From NCBI RefSeq assembly GCF_030409235.1, contig NZ_JAUFPO010000009.1:310001-374000 (forward strand): a stretch of 64,000 bases of DNA, read 5' to 3'. Each line of letters opens with the position of its first letter. The stretch's first letter is position 1. The notes beneath the pieces are model-generated. The model did no database searches. It saw only the letters and a list, made by a program, of their open reading frames with translations, and was not told the origin of the DNA. The stretch is from Halomonas almeriensis. Lineage in GTDB: Bacteria > Pseudomonadota > Gammaproteobacteria > Pseudomonadales > Halomonadaceae. Made by a program: the position numbers and the translations under genes. Below are positions 1-8,905 of the stretch, in pieces.

Positions 1-661
1 CCAGGGCGCCCGAGAGACATGCGCCACCCCCGAGTGGTGACCAGGCCATGGGCTGTTGACCATCGCCGATGACGGCGTCGTAGAGCCCGTCGAACAGCGG
101 TGTGGAGTGTGCCAGGGACAGCTGCAGCTGATGGGCCCGCAGCGGGTGGTGCATGGCCGAGGCCAGGCGTCGCCAGGCCTCCGGCAGGAAGTTGGACACG
201 CCCGCAGCGCCGATCTTGCCGGCCTCGATGGCGTCATCCAGGGCCTGGCCGGTGGCCTCGGCCGACATCAAGGGGTCGGGGCGGTGCAGCAGGAAGTGCT
301 CGATGTGCTCGACCCCGAGCCGCTTGAGGGCGGTATCGATGGCGGCGCTGACATGGGCATGCGAGCTGTTGTAATGCTTGACCCCGAAGGCTGAAGTGTC
401 ACGCTCCGGCGTGACGATGCCGGTCTTGGTGATCAGGCCTAGGCGTCCGGCGAGGCCGGGACGCAGGCGCAGCGCCTCGCCGAACAGGACCTCGCAGTGT
501 CGGTTGCCGTAGATGTCGGCGTGGTCGAACCACACCAGGCCCTGATCCAGCCTGGCCTCGATCCAGTCGGCCAGGGCGGCGGGGCGTTGCAGGTCCGGGG
601 CCTCACCCAGGTTCATCATGCCCAGGGCAAAGGGGGCGTCGAACGCCGGTGTCGTGTGCAT
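1..661 (-). CDS. Aldo/keto reductase, YdhF-like (3' end cut by window edge)
   Basis: About 220 N-terminal residues of an NADPH-dependent aldo/keto reductase, read from an ATG at 661 on the minus strand. The visible part shows a DHADIYG segment (the Asp...Tyr pair of the AKR active-site tetrad), a KTGI segment (the Lys) and a HFLLHRPDP segment (the His), in the usual order for a TIM-barrel AKR. The N-terminus (MHTTPAFDAPFALGMMNLGE) fits the YdhF-type branch. It starts two bases after the mutarotase stop codon, so it is probably the last visible gene of the edd-glk-mutarotase transcript. The substrate cannot be read from the sequence; a role in sugar or aldehyde reduction is inference from the neighbours. 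Confidence 0.85.
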   Translation of the reverse strand, partial: MHTTPAFDAPFALGMMNLGEAPDLQRPAALADWIEARLDQGLVWFDHADIYGNRHCEVLFGEALRLRPGLAGRLGLITKTGIVTPERDTSAFGVKHYNSSHAHVSAAIDTALKRLGVEHIEHFLLHRPDPLMSAEATGQALDDAIEAGKIGAAGVSNFLPEAWRRLASAMHHPLRAHQLQLSLAHSTPLFDGLYDAVIGDGQQPMAWSPLGGGACLSGAL

Positions 662-663
662 CG

Positions 664-1647
664 TCAGGTATCCCGTGACAGGGTGGTGCCCAGCAGGTGC
701 TGGGCGCCCGGGACCAGCCAGACCGGGTCGAGACGGGTATTGGCCGACTCGACACAAAGGAAGCGTCGTGCATCGACCGGGTCGGTGTCCTCGGGCGGCG
801 CCTCGCCGGGGTTCCAGACCACTACCGAGTCGCTGTTCTGCCGGGCAATGCGTAGCCGTCGTTGCTCATCGTCGAGCACGACCTCGGCATTGCTGTGGTA
901 GATGCGGTCGATGCTGCCGCGCACACCGAGCTCGCCCTGCTGCTCGCAGTCGGCGAAGTCCTGGAGCTTGTCGAGGTAGCGGGCTCCCGCCAGGCCCTCG
1001 ACACGGCAGTGCCGCGCATCCGCCACCGCCAGGTAGCTGTGCAGGGCGCCGGTGATCTTCACCGGGGTCTCGCCCAGGTGCTCGGTGATCAGCTCGACAT
1101 GCAGCCGATGGGCATTGGCCTGGATCACGGCGCGCGGCACCAGCTGGCTGTGCAGGCGCTCGAGCGGGCTCAGGTGCAGCTCGACCCCTTCTTCATGTTC
1201 ATCGACGGCTTCCAGGCGCCAGTTGGCCTGGCGCGCCGGACCATGCATGGGCCCAGAACGATCCGGAGACTCGTCGGCGGTATGTTCATCGGCGAACCAT
1301 GGCCAGCACAGTGGTATCCCGCCACGGATGGCCCCGGGCAGCGCCTGGGGCGTCGGCGTCACCCACAGCCAGCCACCCGGCACCAGCGTCTCGCCGGGGG
1401 CTGCGGCCGGCGCGTGGTCGGACGCCGGAGAAGAGCCTTCAGCCGTCGCGTCCTTGGGCGACGCAGAAGCGCCTGCGGCTCGCGCGGCATCGGGCGCGGG
1501 AGAGAAGTGCAGGACCTGGGCGCCCTGCAGCGAGACGACGAGTTCGCCCCAGGCTTCGTTGGCCAGCCAGACGTTGCGTCCGGCCCATTCGGCGTAGCGT
1601 TGTCCCTGGGTATGGTCCAGCAGGGTGCGCAGCGTTTCGGGAATCAT
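664..1647 (-). CDS. D-hexose-6-phosphate mutarotase (YeaD-like)
   Basis: 327-residue galactose-mutarotase-fold protein of the YeaD family, which interconverts the alpha and beta anomers of hexose 6-phosphates such as glucose 6-phosphate. Family features include the WVTPTPQ and GGIPLCWPWF segments near residues 95-115, the H-rich substrate-site regions and the ALHSYLAVAD segment near residue 200. An Ala/Ser/Pro-rich stretch of about 30 residues (near 55-90) interrupts the N-terminal strand region and looks like a lineage-specific insertion. It lies 16 bases after glk, so anomerase and glucokinase are probably co-expressed to feed the Entner-Doudoroff pathway. The family call is firm; the exact substrate is inferred. 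Confidence 0.88.
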   Translation of the reverse strand: MIPETLRTLLDHTQGQRYAEWAGRNVWLANEAWGELVVSLQGAQVLHFSPAPDAARAAGASASPKDATAEGSSPASDHAPAAAPGETLVPGGWLWVTPTPQALPGAIRGGIPLCWPWFADEHTADESPDRSGPMHGPARQANWRLEAVDEHEEGVELHLSPLERLHSQLVPRAVIQANAHRLHVELITEHLGETPVKITGALHSYLAVADARHCRVEGLAGARYLDKLQDFADCEQQGELGVRGSIDRIYHSNAEVVLDDEQRRLRIARQNSDSVVVWNPGEAPPEDTDPVDARRFLCVESANTRLDPVWLVPGAQHLLGTTLSRDT

Positions 1648-1663
1648 TCGGTCTCCTCGCCGG

Positions 1664-2632
1664 TCATTCGACCTCGGGGTTGTGCAGGGCCTCGGCGGCG
1701 CCCAGGAGTCCCGTCCAGGGGGCGGTCACTACTTGAACGGGCAGTGAGGCGGTGTAGTCGCGCATGCGCCCCTTGTCGTGGAAGGCCTCGAGAAAGCGGC
1801 TGTCGGGCAGCCAGTCGAGCAGCCTTGGGAGGATGCCGCCGCACAGGTAGACGCCGCCCCGGGCGCCCATGGTCAGAGCGGCATCGCCGCTGACATCGCC
1901 GAGGATCTTCAGAAAGCGCAGCAGGGTATCACGCGCCACCGGGTCGCCGCTGCCGGCGGCCGCCGTTACCTCGGCCGGGGTGCGGTGCTGTGGGTTGGCG
2001 CCTTTCAGCGAGCAATGCGCCACATACAGGTCCAGGAGCCCCTGACCGCTCAGTAGGCGCTCGACCGAGATGCGGCCATAGCGGTTGCGGAAGTGGCGCA
2101 GCAGGTTCTGCTCGCGTTCGTCGGTGGGAGCAAAGGTGACATGGCCGCCCTCGGTGGGCAGCGGAATCCAGTCATGCCGGCCCGGAAAAACGCCGGCCAC
2201 ACCGAGCCCGGTTCCCGGGCCGATCACCAAGCGCGTGGCATGCGGAGCACAGTGTCCGGCCTGGAGCGTGACCCGTTCACCCTCGGCGACATGCGGCACG
2301 CCCAGGGCCTGGGCCATGAAGTCATTGATCACCTTGAACAGTTCGAGGTTCAAGGCGTCACGCACCTCGGTCCGGGTGAAGTCCCAGTGGTTGTTGGTCA
2401 TCACCACACGCTCGCCGTGCACCGGACAGGCCAGGGCCAGGCAGGCCTCGCGCGGTGCATGCTCGCCGTGGGCGCCGACCCGGTCCAGATAGTCGCGGAC
2501 CGCCTCGATGATACCCGGATAATCGGCACAGGGCAGGCTCAGGATGTCGTGAGGCGCAAAGGCGCCGGGCGTCACCAGGGCGAAGCGGGCATTGGTGCCG
2601 CCGATATCGCCAATAAGAGCGGGTCGAGTCAT
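1664..2632 (-). CDS. glk: Glucokinase
   Basis: 322-residue bacterial glucokinase of the ROK-independent Glk type (ATP + D-glucose to glucose 6-phosphate, cytosolic). The phosphate-binding motif GDIGGTNARFAL lies at residues 8-19. The glucose-site region TNNHWDFTR, the GPGTGLGVAG motif and the TEGGHVTFAP segment follow in normal order, and the length equals the E. coli enzyme (321). The start is the ATG at 2632, 78 bases after the edd stop. Placement between edd and a hexose-6-P mutarotase makes a compact unit that phosphorylates glucose and commits it to the Entner-Doudoroff route. Zwf, Pgl and Eda are not in the window. Confidence 0.95.
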   Translation of the reverse strand: MTRPALIGDIGGTNARFALVTPGAFAPHDILSLPCADYPGIIEAVRDYLDRVGAHGEHAPREACLALACPVHGERVVMTNNHWDFTRTEVRDALNLELFKVINDFMAQALGVPHVAEGERVTLQAGHCAPHATRLVIGPGTGLGVAGVFPGRHDWIPLPTEGGHVTFAPTDEREQNLLRHFRNRYGRISVERLLSGQGLLDLYVAHCSLKGANPQHRTPAEVTAAAGSGDPVARDTLLRFLKILGDVSGDAALTMGARGGVYLCGGILPRLLDWLPDSRFLEAFHDKGRMRDYTASLPVQVVTAPWTGLLGAAEALHNPEVE

Positions 2633-2710
2633 GATGAATTCGTGTCTTGATGAAGTCGTTTCGAAAGGCCGTCGCAGAGGCCGGGCCCGCCAGCACGGGC
2701 CCTGGCGCTG

Positions 2711-4597
2711 TCAGGCGTCTTCGTCGTGGATCTGTCCCTGCTGCCGGGCCAGGTCATCGGCCTCGAAGCCACCGAACACGCCGGCGCCTTCCTCGCCGCG
2801 CATGGCGAGATGGCGAAAGCCGGAAAACAGCTCCCGGCCGAGGCCCACATGGTAGTGATCCAGCGAGGCCACGTGTTTCTCGCGGCCGGCCCAGGTCGTC
2901 GGGTCGACGCGGGCGTCAAGGGTACCGGCATTGGCATCGAGGCGCACGATATCGCCGTCACGCAGTCGCGACAGCGGGCCTCCGTCGAGTGCCTCGGGGC
3001 TCATGTGAATGGCGGCCGGCACCTTGCCGGAGGCGCCCGACATACGGCCGTCGGTGACCAGGGCCACCTTGTAGCCGCGGTCCTGCAGCACGCCGAGGAA
3101 GGGCGTCAGCTTGTGCAGTTCGGGCATGCCGTTGGCCTTGGGGCCCTGAAAGCGCACCACGGCGACCACGTCACGATCCAGATCGCCGGCCTCGAAGGCG
3201 GCCTTGAGCTCGTTCTGGTCCTCGAAAATGCGCGCCGGCGCCTCGATGAGGCGGTGCTCCGGTTCCACGGCCGAGACCTTGATGACGCCGCGGCCCAGGT
3301 TGCCGTCCAGCACGGTCAGGCCGCCGGTGGCCTGGAAGGGGTCGGCGACCGGACGCAGTACATCCTTGTCGAGGCTCTGCTGTGGGCCCTCGCGCCAGAT
3401 CAGCTGGCCATCCTCGAGGAAGGGTTCCTGGGTATAGGCGCTCATGTCGGTGCCGAACACCGTGGGGATGTCGCTGTGAATCAGTCCGGCGCCGATCAAC
3501 TCGCGGAACAGGTAGCTCATGCCGCCGGCGGCCTGGAAGTGGTTGATGTCCGCCTGACCGTTGGGATAGACCTTCATCAGGCTGGGGGTAACCGCCGAGA
3601 GGTCGGTGAAGTCGTCCCAGGTCAGGGTGATGCCGGAAGCGGCGGCCATGGCCACCAGGTGCATGGTGTGGTTGGTGGAGCCCCCCGAGGCCAGGAGGCC
3701 GACGATGGCGTTGACGAAGGCGCGCTCGTCGATCTGCCGGTAGAAGGGGCGGTAGTCGCCACCGGCTTCGGTGTTGCGCACGGCCTGCTCGGTGGCATAG
3801 CGCGTCAGCGCCTCGCGCATCTCGGTGCCCGGGTTGACGAAGGAAGTGCCGGGCAGGTGAAGCCCCATCATTTCCATCATCAGCTGGTTGGAGTTGGCAG
3901 TGCCATAGAAGGTGCAGGTGCCCGGGCTGTGGTAGGACTCGGACTCGGCCTCCAACAGGTCTTCGCGGCTTGCCTTGCCTTCGGCAAAGAGCTGGCGGAT
4001 GCGCGCCTTTTCCTTGTTGGGCAGGCCGCTGGGCATGGGGCCGGCGGGCACGAACATGGCCGGCAGGTGGCCGAAGCGGGCCGCGGCGATGAACAGTCCC
4101 GGGACGATCTTGTCGCATACGCCCAGGTAGAGGGCGGCGTCGAACATGTTGTGCGAAAGCCCGACCGCCGAGGCCATGGCAATGACATCACGGGAGAACA
4201 GCGAGAGCTCCATGCCGGGCTGGCCCTGGGTCACGCCGTCGCACATGGCGGGGACTCCACCGGCAAACTGTGCCGTCGAGCCCATCTCTCGGGCGGCCGC
4301 CTTGATGGTCTCCGGGAAGGTTTCCAGCGGCTGGTGCGCCGATAGCATGTCGTTGTAGGCAGAGATGATGCCCAGGTTGGCGCTGTTCATCAGCTTCAGC
4401 GCATTCTTGTCCTCGCTGCCGCAGGCGGCAAAGCCATGGGCCAGGTTGCCGCAGGAGAGCTCGCCGCGGTGGACGCCGCGACGATGCTGGTCCGCCATGC
4501 GCTGCTCATAGAGCGCGCGTCGTTCGCTCGAGCGTTCACGGATGCGTTCGGTGACCTGTTGAACGGTGGCATTGAGGGGCGTGGAAGCTTGGGCCAT
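2711..4597 (-). CDS. edd: Phosphogluconate dehydratase (Entner-Doudoroff)
   Basis: 628-residue Edd, which dehydrates 6-phosphogluconate to KDPG. It belongs to the IlvD/Edd [4Fe-4S] dehydratase family. The conserved cysteine segments [10 protein letters not shown] (about 119-128) and CDKIVPG (about 161-167) are present, as is the C-terminal [14 protein letters not shown] segment. I chose the ATG at 4597 ([10 protein letters not shown]) over an upstream in-frame start at 4642, because the region before 4597 is non-conserved and AT-rich and an AGGTG Shine-Dalgarno lies just upstream. First gene of the edd-glk-mutarotase-AKR unit. The usual partner eda is absent here and is presumably elsewhere. 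Confidence 0.96.
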   Translation of the reverse strand: MAQASTPLNATVQQVTERIRERSSERRALYEQRMADQHRRGVHRGELSCGNLAHGFAACGSEDKNALKLMNSANLGIISAYNDMLSAHQPLETFPETIKAAAREMGSTAQFAGGVPAMCDGVTQGQPGMELSLFSRDVIAMASAVGLSHNMFDAALYLGVCDKIVPGLFIAAARFGHLPAMFVPAGPMPSGLPNKEKARIRQLFAEGKASREDLLEAESESYHSPGTCTFYGTANSNQLMMEMMGLHLPGTSFVNPGTEMREALTRYATEQAVRNTEAGGDYRPFYRQIDERAFVNAIVGLLASGGSTNHTMHLVAMAAASGITLTWDDFTDLSAVTPSLMKVYPNGQADINHFQAAGGMSYLFRELIGAGLIHSDIPTVFGTDMSAYTQEPFLEDGQLIWREGPQQSLDKDVLRPVADPFQATGGLTVLDGNLGRGVIKVSAVEPEHRLIEAPARIFEDQNELKAAFEAGDLDRDVVAVVRFQGPKANGMPELHKLTPFLGVLQDRGYKVALVTDGRMSGASGKVPAAIHMSPEALDGGPLSRLRDGDIVRLDANAGTLDARVDPTTWAGREKHVASLDHYHVGLGRELFSGFRHLAMRGEEGAGVFGGFEADDLARQQGQIHDEDA

Positions 4598-4688
4598 GGG
4601 GCACCTCGGGGGTGTTATCGAGAATTTTGGTAAATTTAACAAAAATTTCGCTAGCTGTGCCGCAATAATAGGTCTTTTACTGGCAGTT

Positions 4689-4703
4689 TGTAATTAATTA
4701 ACC
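4689..4703 (-). promoter_or_regulatory. Candidate HexR-type operator upstream of edd
   Basis: In the AT-rich leader of edd the plus strand reads TGTAATTAATTAACC. This resembles the TGTA-N7-TACA palindrome bound by HexR, the KDPG-responsive repressor of Entner-Doudoroff genes in gammaproteobacteria. By eye about 12 of 15 positions match the consensus as I remember it; the left half-site is intact and the right is imperfect. The position, about 90 bases upstream of the edd start, suits an operator. The assignment is inference: no hexR gene is in the window, and AT-rich DNA can give such matches by chance. Confidence 0.35.
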
Positions 4704-4888
4704 CAAAAGGATAAGGCAGCCGGTAAGGTCGCGTCGTGTTCCGCCGGCGTGAAGGCGAGGGCTCAGCACCCGGGAGCGCCGCCTGGCATGCGGCAGGCCC
4801 GGGGTGGCGAGAGTGGGTATGCCTGAGCACAATGTAGGGCCTTTTACGGTTGTCTGTCAGCCAGCCCGTGCTGTCCTTCGGAGGTTTC

Positions 4889-6031
4889 ATGACGCGACTC
4901 CATCTTGCAGATCCGCTTGCCATGGCAGATATCCCGCCGGAGGCGTGGAATGCCCTCGTGGATGATGATTATCCCTTCCTGCGCCATGAATTCCTGTCCG
5001 CTCTGGAGTCGACAGGCGCCGTGACACGCGAGACCGGCTGGGTGCCGCGACACCTGACTCTGTGGCGCGATGGCGAGCTGGTCGGGGCGCTCCCGCACTA
5101 CCTCAAGTATCACTCCTTCGGCGAATATGTGTTCGACTGGGCCTGGGCGGATGCCTGGGAAAGAGCGGGCGGGCAGTATTATCCCAAGTCGGTCAGTGCC
5201 GTTCCATTCACGCCGGTCCCGGGGCCCAGGCTGCTGCTCGCCGAGGATGTCGACCCGAGCGAGGCCATGTATCTGCTGTCCGAGGCCTGCTGCGGCGAGG
5301 ATACCTCGGGCTGGCACCTGTTGTTTGCCGAACAGCGGGAAGTCGCAGCCTGGCAGCAGGCGTGCCCGGACCTGATAGCGCGGGATGGCGTACAATTTCA
5401 ATGGCGAGACAGAGGCTTTGGTGACTTCGAAGGCTTTCTTGCCACTTTGACCTCTAAGCGGCGCAAGGCCATTCGCCGAGAGCGTCGGCGCATCATCGAG
5501 CAGGGACTGACGCTGCACCGGCTCGAGGGGGCCGATATTGGTGAGGCGGACCTGGCGCATTTCTACCGGTGTTACCAGATGACGTACCTGGAGCGCGGGC
5601 AGCGCGGCTACCTGAGTCATGACTTCTTCGCGCAGTTGCTGCAGCGGCTGCCCGAGGCGCTCCTGTTGATACAGGCCCGGTTGCACGATCGGCCCGTGGC
5701 GGCCGCCCTGTGCCTGCAGGGGAGGCATTCGCTGTACGGCCGTTACTGGGGCAGCGAGGTCATGGCCGATGGGCTGCATTTCGAGGCCTGCTACTACCAG
5801 GGCATCGAACACTGTCTCGCCAGGGGGCTCGATCTCTTCGACCCGGGCACCCAGGGGGAGCACAAGCTGGCGAGGGGCTTCGCTCCGCTCCGTCTCACCT
5901 CGTTGCATCATATCGCTGACCCGCGCTTGCGAGGCGCGGTCGTGCGTTTCTGCCGCGAGGAAGGCGCTCATGTCAGCTCCTATCATGAGACCGCGACTCA
6001 AGGCTTACCGTTTAAAAGTGAAGAAAGGTGA
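4889..6031 (+). CDS. FemAB-like GNAT family protein (COG3146/DUF482 type)
   Basis: 380-residue protein related to the COG3146 'peptidoglycan biosynthesis protein' family, which has a GNAT/FemAB fold and an unknown acyl acceptor. Diagnostic segments are the N-terminal YPFLRHEFLSALESTG, the central LTSKRRKAIRRERR, the YLSHDFFAQL segment and the C-terminal GEHKLARGFAP. There is no signal peptide or membrane span, so it should be cytosolic. The start is the ATG at 4889 behind GGAGG (4880-4884); an upstream in-frame TTG at 4850 is less likely. It stands alone between the divergent edd operon and the amyloid island, and ends in a small intrinsic terminator. The biochemical function is not established. 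Confidence 0.85.
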   Translation: MTRLHLADPLAMADIPPEAWNALVDDDYPFLRHEFLSALESTGAVTRETGWVPRHLTLWRDGELVGALPHYLKYHSFGEYVFDWAWADAWERAGGQYYPKSVSAVPFTPVPGPRLLLAEDVDPSEAMYLLSEACCGEDTSGWHLLFAEQREVAAWQQACPDLIARDGVQFQWRDRGFGDFEGFLATLTSKRRKAIRRERRRIIEQGLTLHRLEGADIGEADLAHFYRCYQMTYLERGQRGYLSHDFFAQLLQRLPEALLLIQARLHDRPVAAALCLQGRHSLYGRYWGSEVMADGLHFEACYYQGIEHCLARGLDLFDPGTQGEHKLARGFAPLRLTSLHHIADPRLRGAVVRFCREEGAHVSSYHETATQGLPFKSEER

Positions 6032-6045
6032 ACTATTCTGCGTTT

Positions 6046-6063
6046 AATCCCGTAGGGATTTTT
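6046..6063 (+). terminator. Small intrinsic terminator after the FemAB-like gene
   Basis: AATCCC (6046-6051), loop GTA and GGGATT (6055-6060), with the T run continuing to 6063, starts 15 bases after the stop codon. The stem is only six pairs, so termination may be partial. Confidence 0.5.
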
Positions 6064-6253
6064 CACACTATTCTGTCATCTCGATGCGATTAGTTTTTGT
6101 GTGACAGGAAGCCCTTTTGTTTAGTAATTACTGATTTACAGCTGGGTTAATGTGCGCCTGCTAGTCGTTTCCGCGGTGGAAGCTTTATTGCGGGCAAGAG
6201 GAATGCCGCTGAGAACTTCTTCCGTGAGCTCCCGTTGAAGAGGAGAGGGTCTG

Positions 6254-7669
6254 ATGGAATCGGCGGCAAGAGTGAAGCTGCTGGGCAAGGGCAGTGACAA
6301 TGAAACGCAGTTTTTGGAGATATTGCAGCAGCAGGGCTGGCAAGTCTCGCGACGTTTTCTCTTCGATGAGTCCGGTGCCTGTTGTTGTCATCAGCATTCG
6401 GTCTCCGACGGCGTGGGGGTGGTCGTCCTGGACGCACTCTCCACCGATGAATTGAGAAGGCTCGAGGCCTCCATGTGTGGCATTCGGGTACCCTGGATCG
6501 CGGTGGTGGATGAGTCGGCACTTGCCGTCAGTGATATCCGGCACCTGATCCTCGATCTGTGCTTCGGGTTCGTCACCTACCCCGTAGATCACGAGAGCCT
6601 GCAGTCTCTGCTGCGCAATGCCGCCCGGCTGGCGCATGTCCAGCACCTCGAAGACGACGCCAGGGGGGCCGACGCACCGCAGGACGACGTCAGTGAATAC
6701 GAGATGGTGGGCACGACGCCCGTCATGTGGGACCTGTTCAAGACCATTCGCAAGGTAGCGGCCGTGGATGCCTCGGTGTGCATTCACGGCGAGTCGGGTA
6801 CCGGCAAGGAACTGACGGCCCAGGCGATCCATGAGCGCTCCCATCGCTTGTCGGGGCCGTTTCAGGCCATCAACTGTGGTGCCTTGCCCGACAACCTCAT
6901 TCAGTCCGAGCTGTTCGGACACGAGAAAGGGTCCTTCACTGGAGCGGCGCAGCGCAAGATCGGGCGTATCGAAGCGGCCGACGGTGGCACTTTGTTCCTC
7001 GATGAGATCGGCGACCTGCCGCTCGATCTGCAGGTCAATTTGCTGCGCTTTCTCGAGACCCGGCGCATTCAGCGTATCGGCTCGCTCAATGAGATTGATG
7101 TGGACGTTCGGGTGGTGGCGGCAACGCATGTCGATCTGGCAAAGGCGGTGGATGAAGGGCGCTTTCGTGAGGACCTCTATCATCGGCTCAATGTGCTTCA
7201 GGTGGTGGTGCCTGCCCTGCGCGAGCATCCCGAGGACATCGAGATCATGGCGCGTTTCTTCTTCAAGCGCTTTGCCGGTGAAAAGCCGGCGACCCTGCGC
7301 GGCTTTTCCCGGGAGTCGATGGCGACCATGCGCCAATACCCCTGGCCGGGAAACGTACGCGAACTGATCAACCGCATTCGCCGCGCCATGGTGATGTGCG
7401 AAGGGCGACTCATCCAGCCGGACGACCTGGGAATCGAGCGCCGCAAGATTCATCGCCACATCCGCACCCTGGATCAATCCCGGGATCGTGCCGAGTGCGA
7501 TGCCATACTCTCGGCACTGGTGCGCAACAAGTACTGCATCAATGCGGCGGCGGAAGAGCTCGATATTTCTCGCGTCACCCTGTATCGGCTGTTGAACAAG
7601 CACGGTATCCCGCGCCCCTCGGGTGGAGCGACAGAAGATGATCCGGCGTCCCACCCGGCTCAGCTGTAG
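6254..7669 (+). CDS. VpsR-like sigma-54-dependent transcriptional activator
   Basis: 471-residue enhancer-binding protein. Residues 1 to about 125 form a receiver-like N-domain of the VpsR/FleQ kind. The AAA+ domain (about 150-385) has Walker A GESGTGKE (179-186), the sigma-54 contact loop as GSFTGA (226-231; the canonical form is GAFTGA) and Walker [13 protein letters not shown] (244-255). A Fis-type helix-turn-helix lies at about 428-449 ([19 protein letters not shown]). The ATG at 6254 follows GAGGAGAG. VpsR-type regulators control biofilm matrix genes, often with c-di-GMP. The island immediately downstream has a consensus -24/-12 promoter, so this protein is most likely its dedicated activator. 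That link is inference from position and promoter type. Confidence 0.93.
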   Translation: MESAARVKLLGKGSDNETQFLEILQQQGWQVSRRFLFDESGACCCHQHSVSDGVGVVVLDALSTDELRRLEASMCGIRVPWIAVVDESALAVSDIRHLILDLCFGFVTYPVDHESLQSLLRNAARLAHVQHLEDDARGADAPQDDVSEYEMVGTTPVMWDLFKTIRKVAAVDASVCIHGESGTGKELTAQAIHERSHRLSGPFQAINCGALPDNLIQSELFGHEKGSFTGAAQRKIGRIEAADGGTLFLDEIGDLPLDLQVNLLRFLETRRIQRIGSLNEIDVDVRVVAATHVDLAKAVDEGRFREDLYHRLNVLQVVVPALREHPEDIEIMARFFFKRFAGEKPATLRGFSRESMATMRQYPWPGNVRELINRIRRAMVMCEGRLIQPDDLGIERRKIHRHIRTLDQSRDRAECDAILSALVRNKYCINAAAEELDISRVTLYRLLNKHGIPRPSGGATEDDPASHPAQL

Positions 7670-7764
7670 TCCCTTCAGTACTTGATACCTTCGACGACGC
7701 CTGTCGGATATCTTCGGCGGGCGTCCTGCGTTGTGTGTCCTAGCCTCCTGTTTGCCCCTCCGCT

Positions 7765-7784
7765 GTTTCATCTGTCTAACACTT
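7765..7784 (+). promoter_or_regulatory. Distal copy of direct repeat, candidate enhancer site
   Basis: GTTTCAT-N5-TAACACTT, repeated with the same 5-base spacer at 7857-7876, 92 bp downstream. It lies about 150 bp upstream of the sigma-54 promoter, inside the usual range for activator sites. The assignment to the adjacent VpsR-like activator is inference. Confidence 0.55.
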
Positions 7785-7789
7785 ATCGT

Positions 7790-7813
7790 AATGCCTTGAT
7801 TCAATGAGGCATT
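7790..7813. repeat. Inverted repeat downstream of the activator gene
   Basis: AATGCCT (7790-7796) and AGGCATT (7807-7813) flank a 10-base loop that itself holds TTGA/TCAA. It lies between the two enhancer-like repeats. It could be a weak terminator for the activator gene or an additional operator. The 321-base gene-free stretch 7670-7990 otherwise holds the paired repeats, an A-rich tract (about 7905-7924) that could aid bending, and the sigma-54 promoter. Confidence 0.4.
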
Positions 7814-7856
7814 AATAAGGATTTCCTGGTTCGGGACGATCGTCTGACCTCGAAAT

Positions 7857-7876
7857 GTTTCATGAAGTTAACACTT
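7857..7876 (+). promoter_or_regulatory. Proximal copy of direct repeat, candidate enhancer site
   Basis: Second exact copy of GTTTCAT-N5-TAACACTT. All 15 specified bases match the copy at 7765-7784, while the five spacer bases differ, which suggests two conserved half-contacts. It ends 50 bp before the -24 element. Confidence 0.55.
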
Positions 7877-7926
7877 TTGTGTGGCCTGAAATCTCCAAGT
7901 ATTTGTAAACAAAAGAAAAACAATGT

Positions 7927-7942
7927 TGGCACGCGCCTTGCT
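7927..7942 (+). promoter_or_regulatory. Consensus sigma-54 (-24/-12) promoter of the amyloid island
   Basis: TGGCACG, four bases, TTGCT: an exact match to the RpoN consensus TGGCACG-N4-TTGCW, with GG at 7928-7929 and GC at 7940-7941. The predicted transcript start is near 7953, giving a leader of about 38 bases before the ATG at 7991. It lies directly downstream of a gene for a sigma-54 activator. Confidence 0.88.
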
Positions 7943-7990
7943 CATACAAAGGGACACAAAGCGGACCCTGGCAAAAGCGAGGACACCAGC

Positions 7991-8329
7991 ATGATTGACC
8001 GAATTCGCAAGACGAGCTGGCTGTGGCGGGTTGTCGTCCTCGCGGGACTGGGCGTGGCGTCGAACGTGGCTGCCGAACAGCGCGGTCTGGATGTCCCCGA
8101 GATATTCGAGAGTCCGAAGGTCGAGCGCCAGGCCGTATTGACGGACGAGGTGCTCGACGGGATCCAGGGTCGCTATACGCCGGAATGGCAGGTGCCGCGA
8201 GCAGGGCAGGTCATCCTCTGGGATGAACGCCCGGGGCATGATGCGGGGGGCAATCGAGACAACGCACAACAGACAAGTGGATTCGGAAATCACCAGCGTA
8301 GCGGTGTGACCACCATGAGGAGTCGGTAA
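7991..8329 (+). CDS. Small exported protein, first gene of Fap-like operon
   Basis: 112 residues with a Sec signal peptide (hydrophobic core about 11-25, likely cleavage after SNVAA). I chose the ATG at 7991 because GAGGA lies 7 bases upstream and the start sits just inside the predicted transcript. The mature part holds LTDEVLDGIQG at residues 50-60 followed by RY. This matches position by position the double-glycine leader consensus LSxxELxxIxG, and resembles LTDERAAGIRG in the next protein and LSDGELGALRG in the FapE-like protein. The rest is polar with a His/Gly/Asn-rich tail. I do not recognise a named family; a FapA-like chaperone or accessory role is a guess from gene order. The stop overlaps the next start (TAATG). 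Confidence 0.75.
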   Translation: MIDRIRKTSWLWRVVVLAGLGVASNVAAEQRGLDVPEIFESPKVERQAVLTDEVLDGIQGRYTPEWQVPRAGQVILWDERPGHDAGGNRDNAQQTSGFGNHQRSGVTTMRSR

Positions 8330-8904
8330 TGGAACCCTTCTGGAAAACCGCTTTTCAGTATCGCGCCCGGCCGAGTGGGCGAATAGCCCTCAAGGGCAGG
8401 GGGTTCATCAAGGGCATGAGCGTCATGATGTTGGCAGCGGGGACCGGGCTTGCAGCGCCAAGCGTCTGGGCCGATCAAGTGGGCCAGCAACTTAATCCTG
8501 GCGTGCGACTCGGTGATGTTGTGCTGGTTCGCAGAGTCGAGCCGATGCCCATGCGGGTGGTGGACAAGCATTCTGGGCCTATCACCAGCCGCGTCAATGC
8601 TCGTGACCGGGGCCTGGAGGCGAGGTCTCAGGTACAAGGTGCGACGGTCATCGCCCTGACGGATGAACGGGCCGCGGGAATTCGCGGAAGCGTGACACGC
8701 GCCGTTTCCGCTGGTGTCGGGCAAGGGATGGATGGCGTCAGGGCCTCGGGCGGCTCGGGGGACCTGAGTCACATCGGCGCCATGGGGCGTTCGTTGGGTG
8801 GCTCTGGTGGGGGCATCGCAGGGCAGGTGACATCCGCTACCGGCGGCATTTCCGACACGATCGGTGGCGCCATGGCGCCGCTAAGCAATCTGGGGGGGAA
8901 ATGA
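8329..8904 (+). CDS. Exported Gly/Ser-rich protein of the Fap-like operon
   Basis: 191 residues. An extended basic N-region precedes the signal-peptide core (about 30-48, MSVMMLAAGTGLAAPSVWA). The middle (about 55-105) is probably globular. The motif LTDERAAGIRG at 110-120 shares its exact spacing with LTDEVLDGIQG of the preceding protein. After it the chain becomes a Gly/Ser/Ala-rich low-complexity tail (about 128-191), which suggests a flexible or self-assembling segment released or exposed after processing. No known family recognised. Translational coupling with both neighbours (TAATG upstream; two bases between its stop and the next start) indicates one operon. Confidence 0.75.
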   Translation: MEPFWKTAFQYRARPSGRIALKGRGFIKGMSVMMLAAGTGLAAPSVWADQVGQQLNPGVRLGDVVLVRRVEPMPMRVVDKHSGPITSRVNARDRGLEARSQVQGATVIALTDERAAGIRGSVTRAVSAGVGQGMDGVRASGGSGDLSHIGAMGRSLGGSGGGIAGQVTSATGGISDTIGGAMAPLSNLGGK

Positions 8905-8905
8905 C

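Noticed and set aside
2726..4345. Open frame antisense to edd (539 codons)
   Set aside because: Shadow of edd; no recognisable domain.
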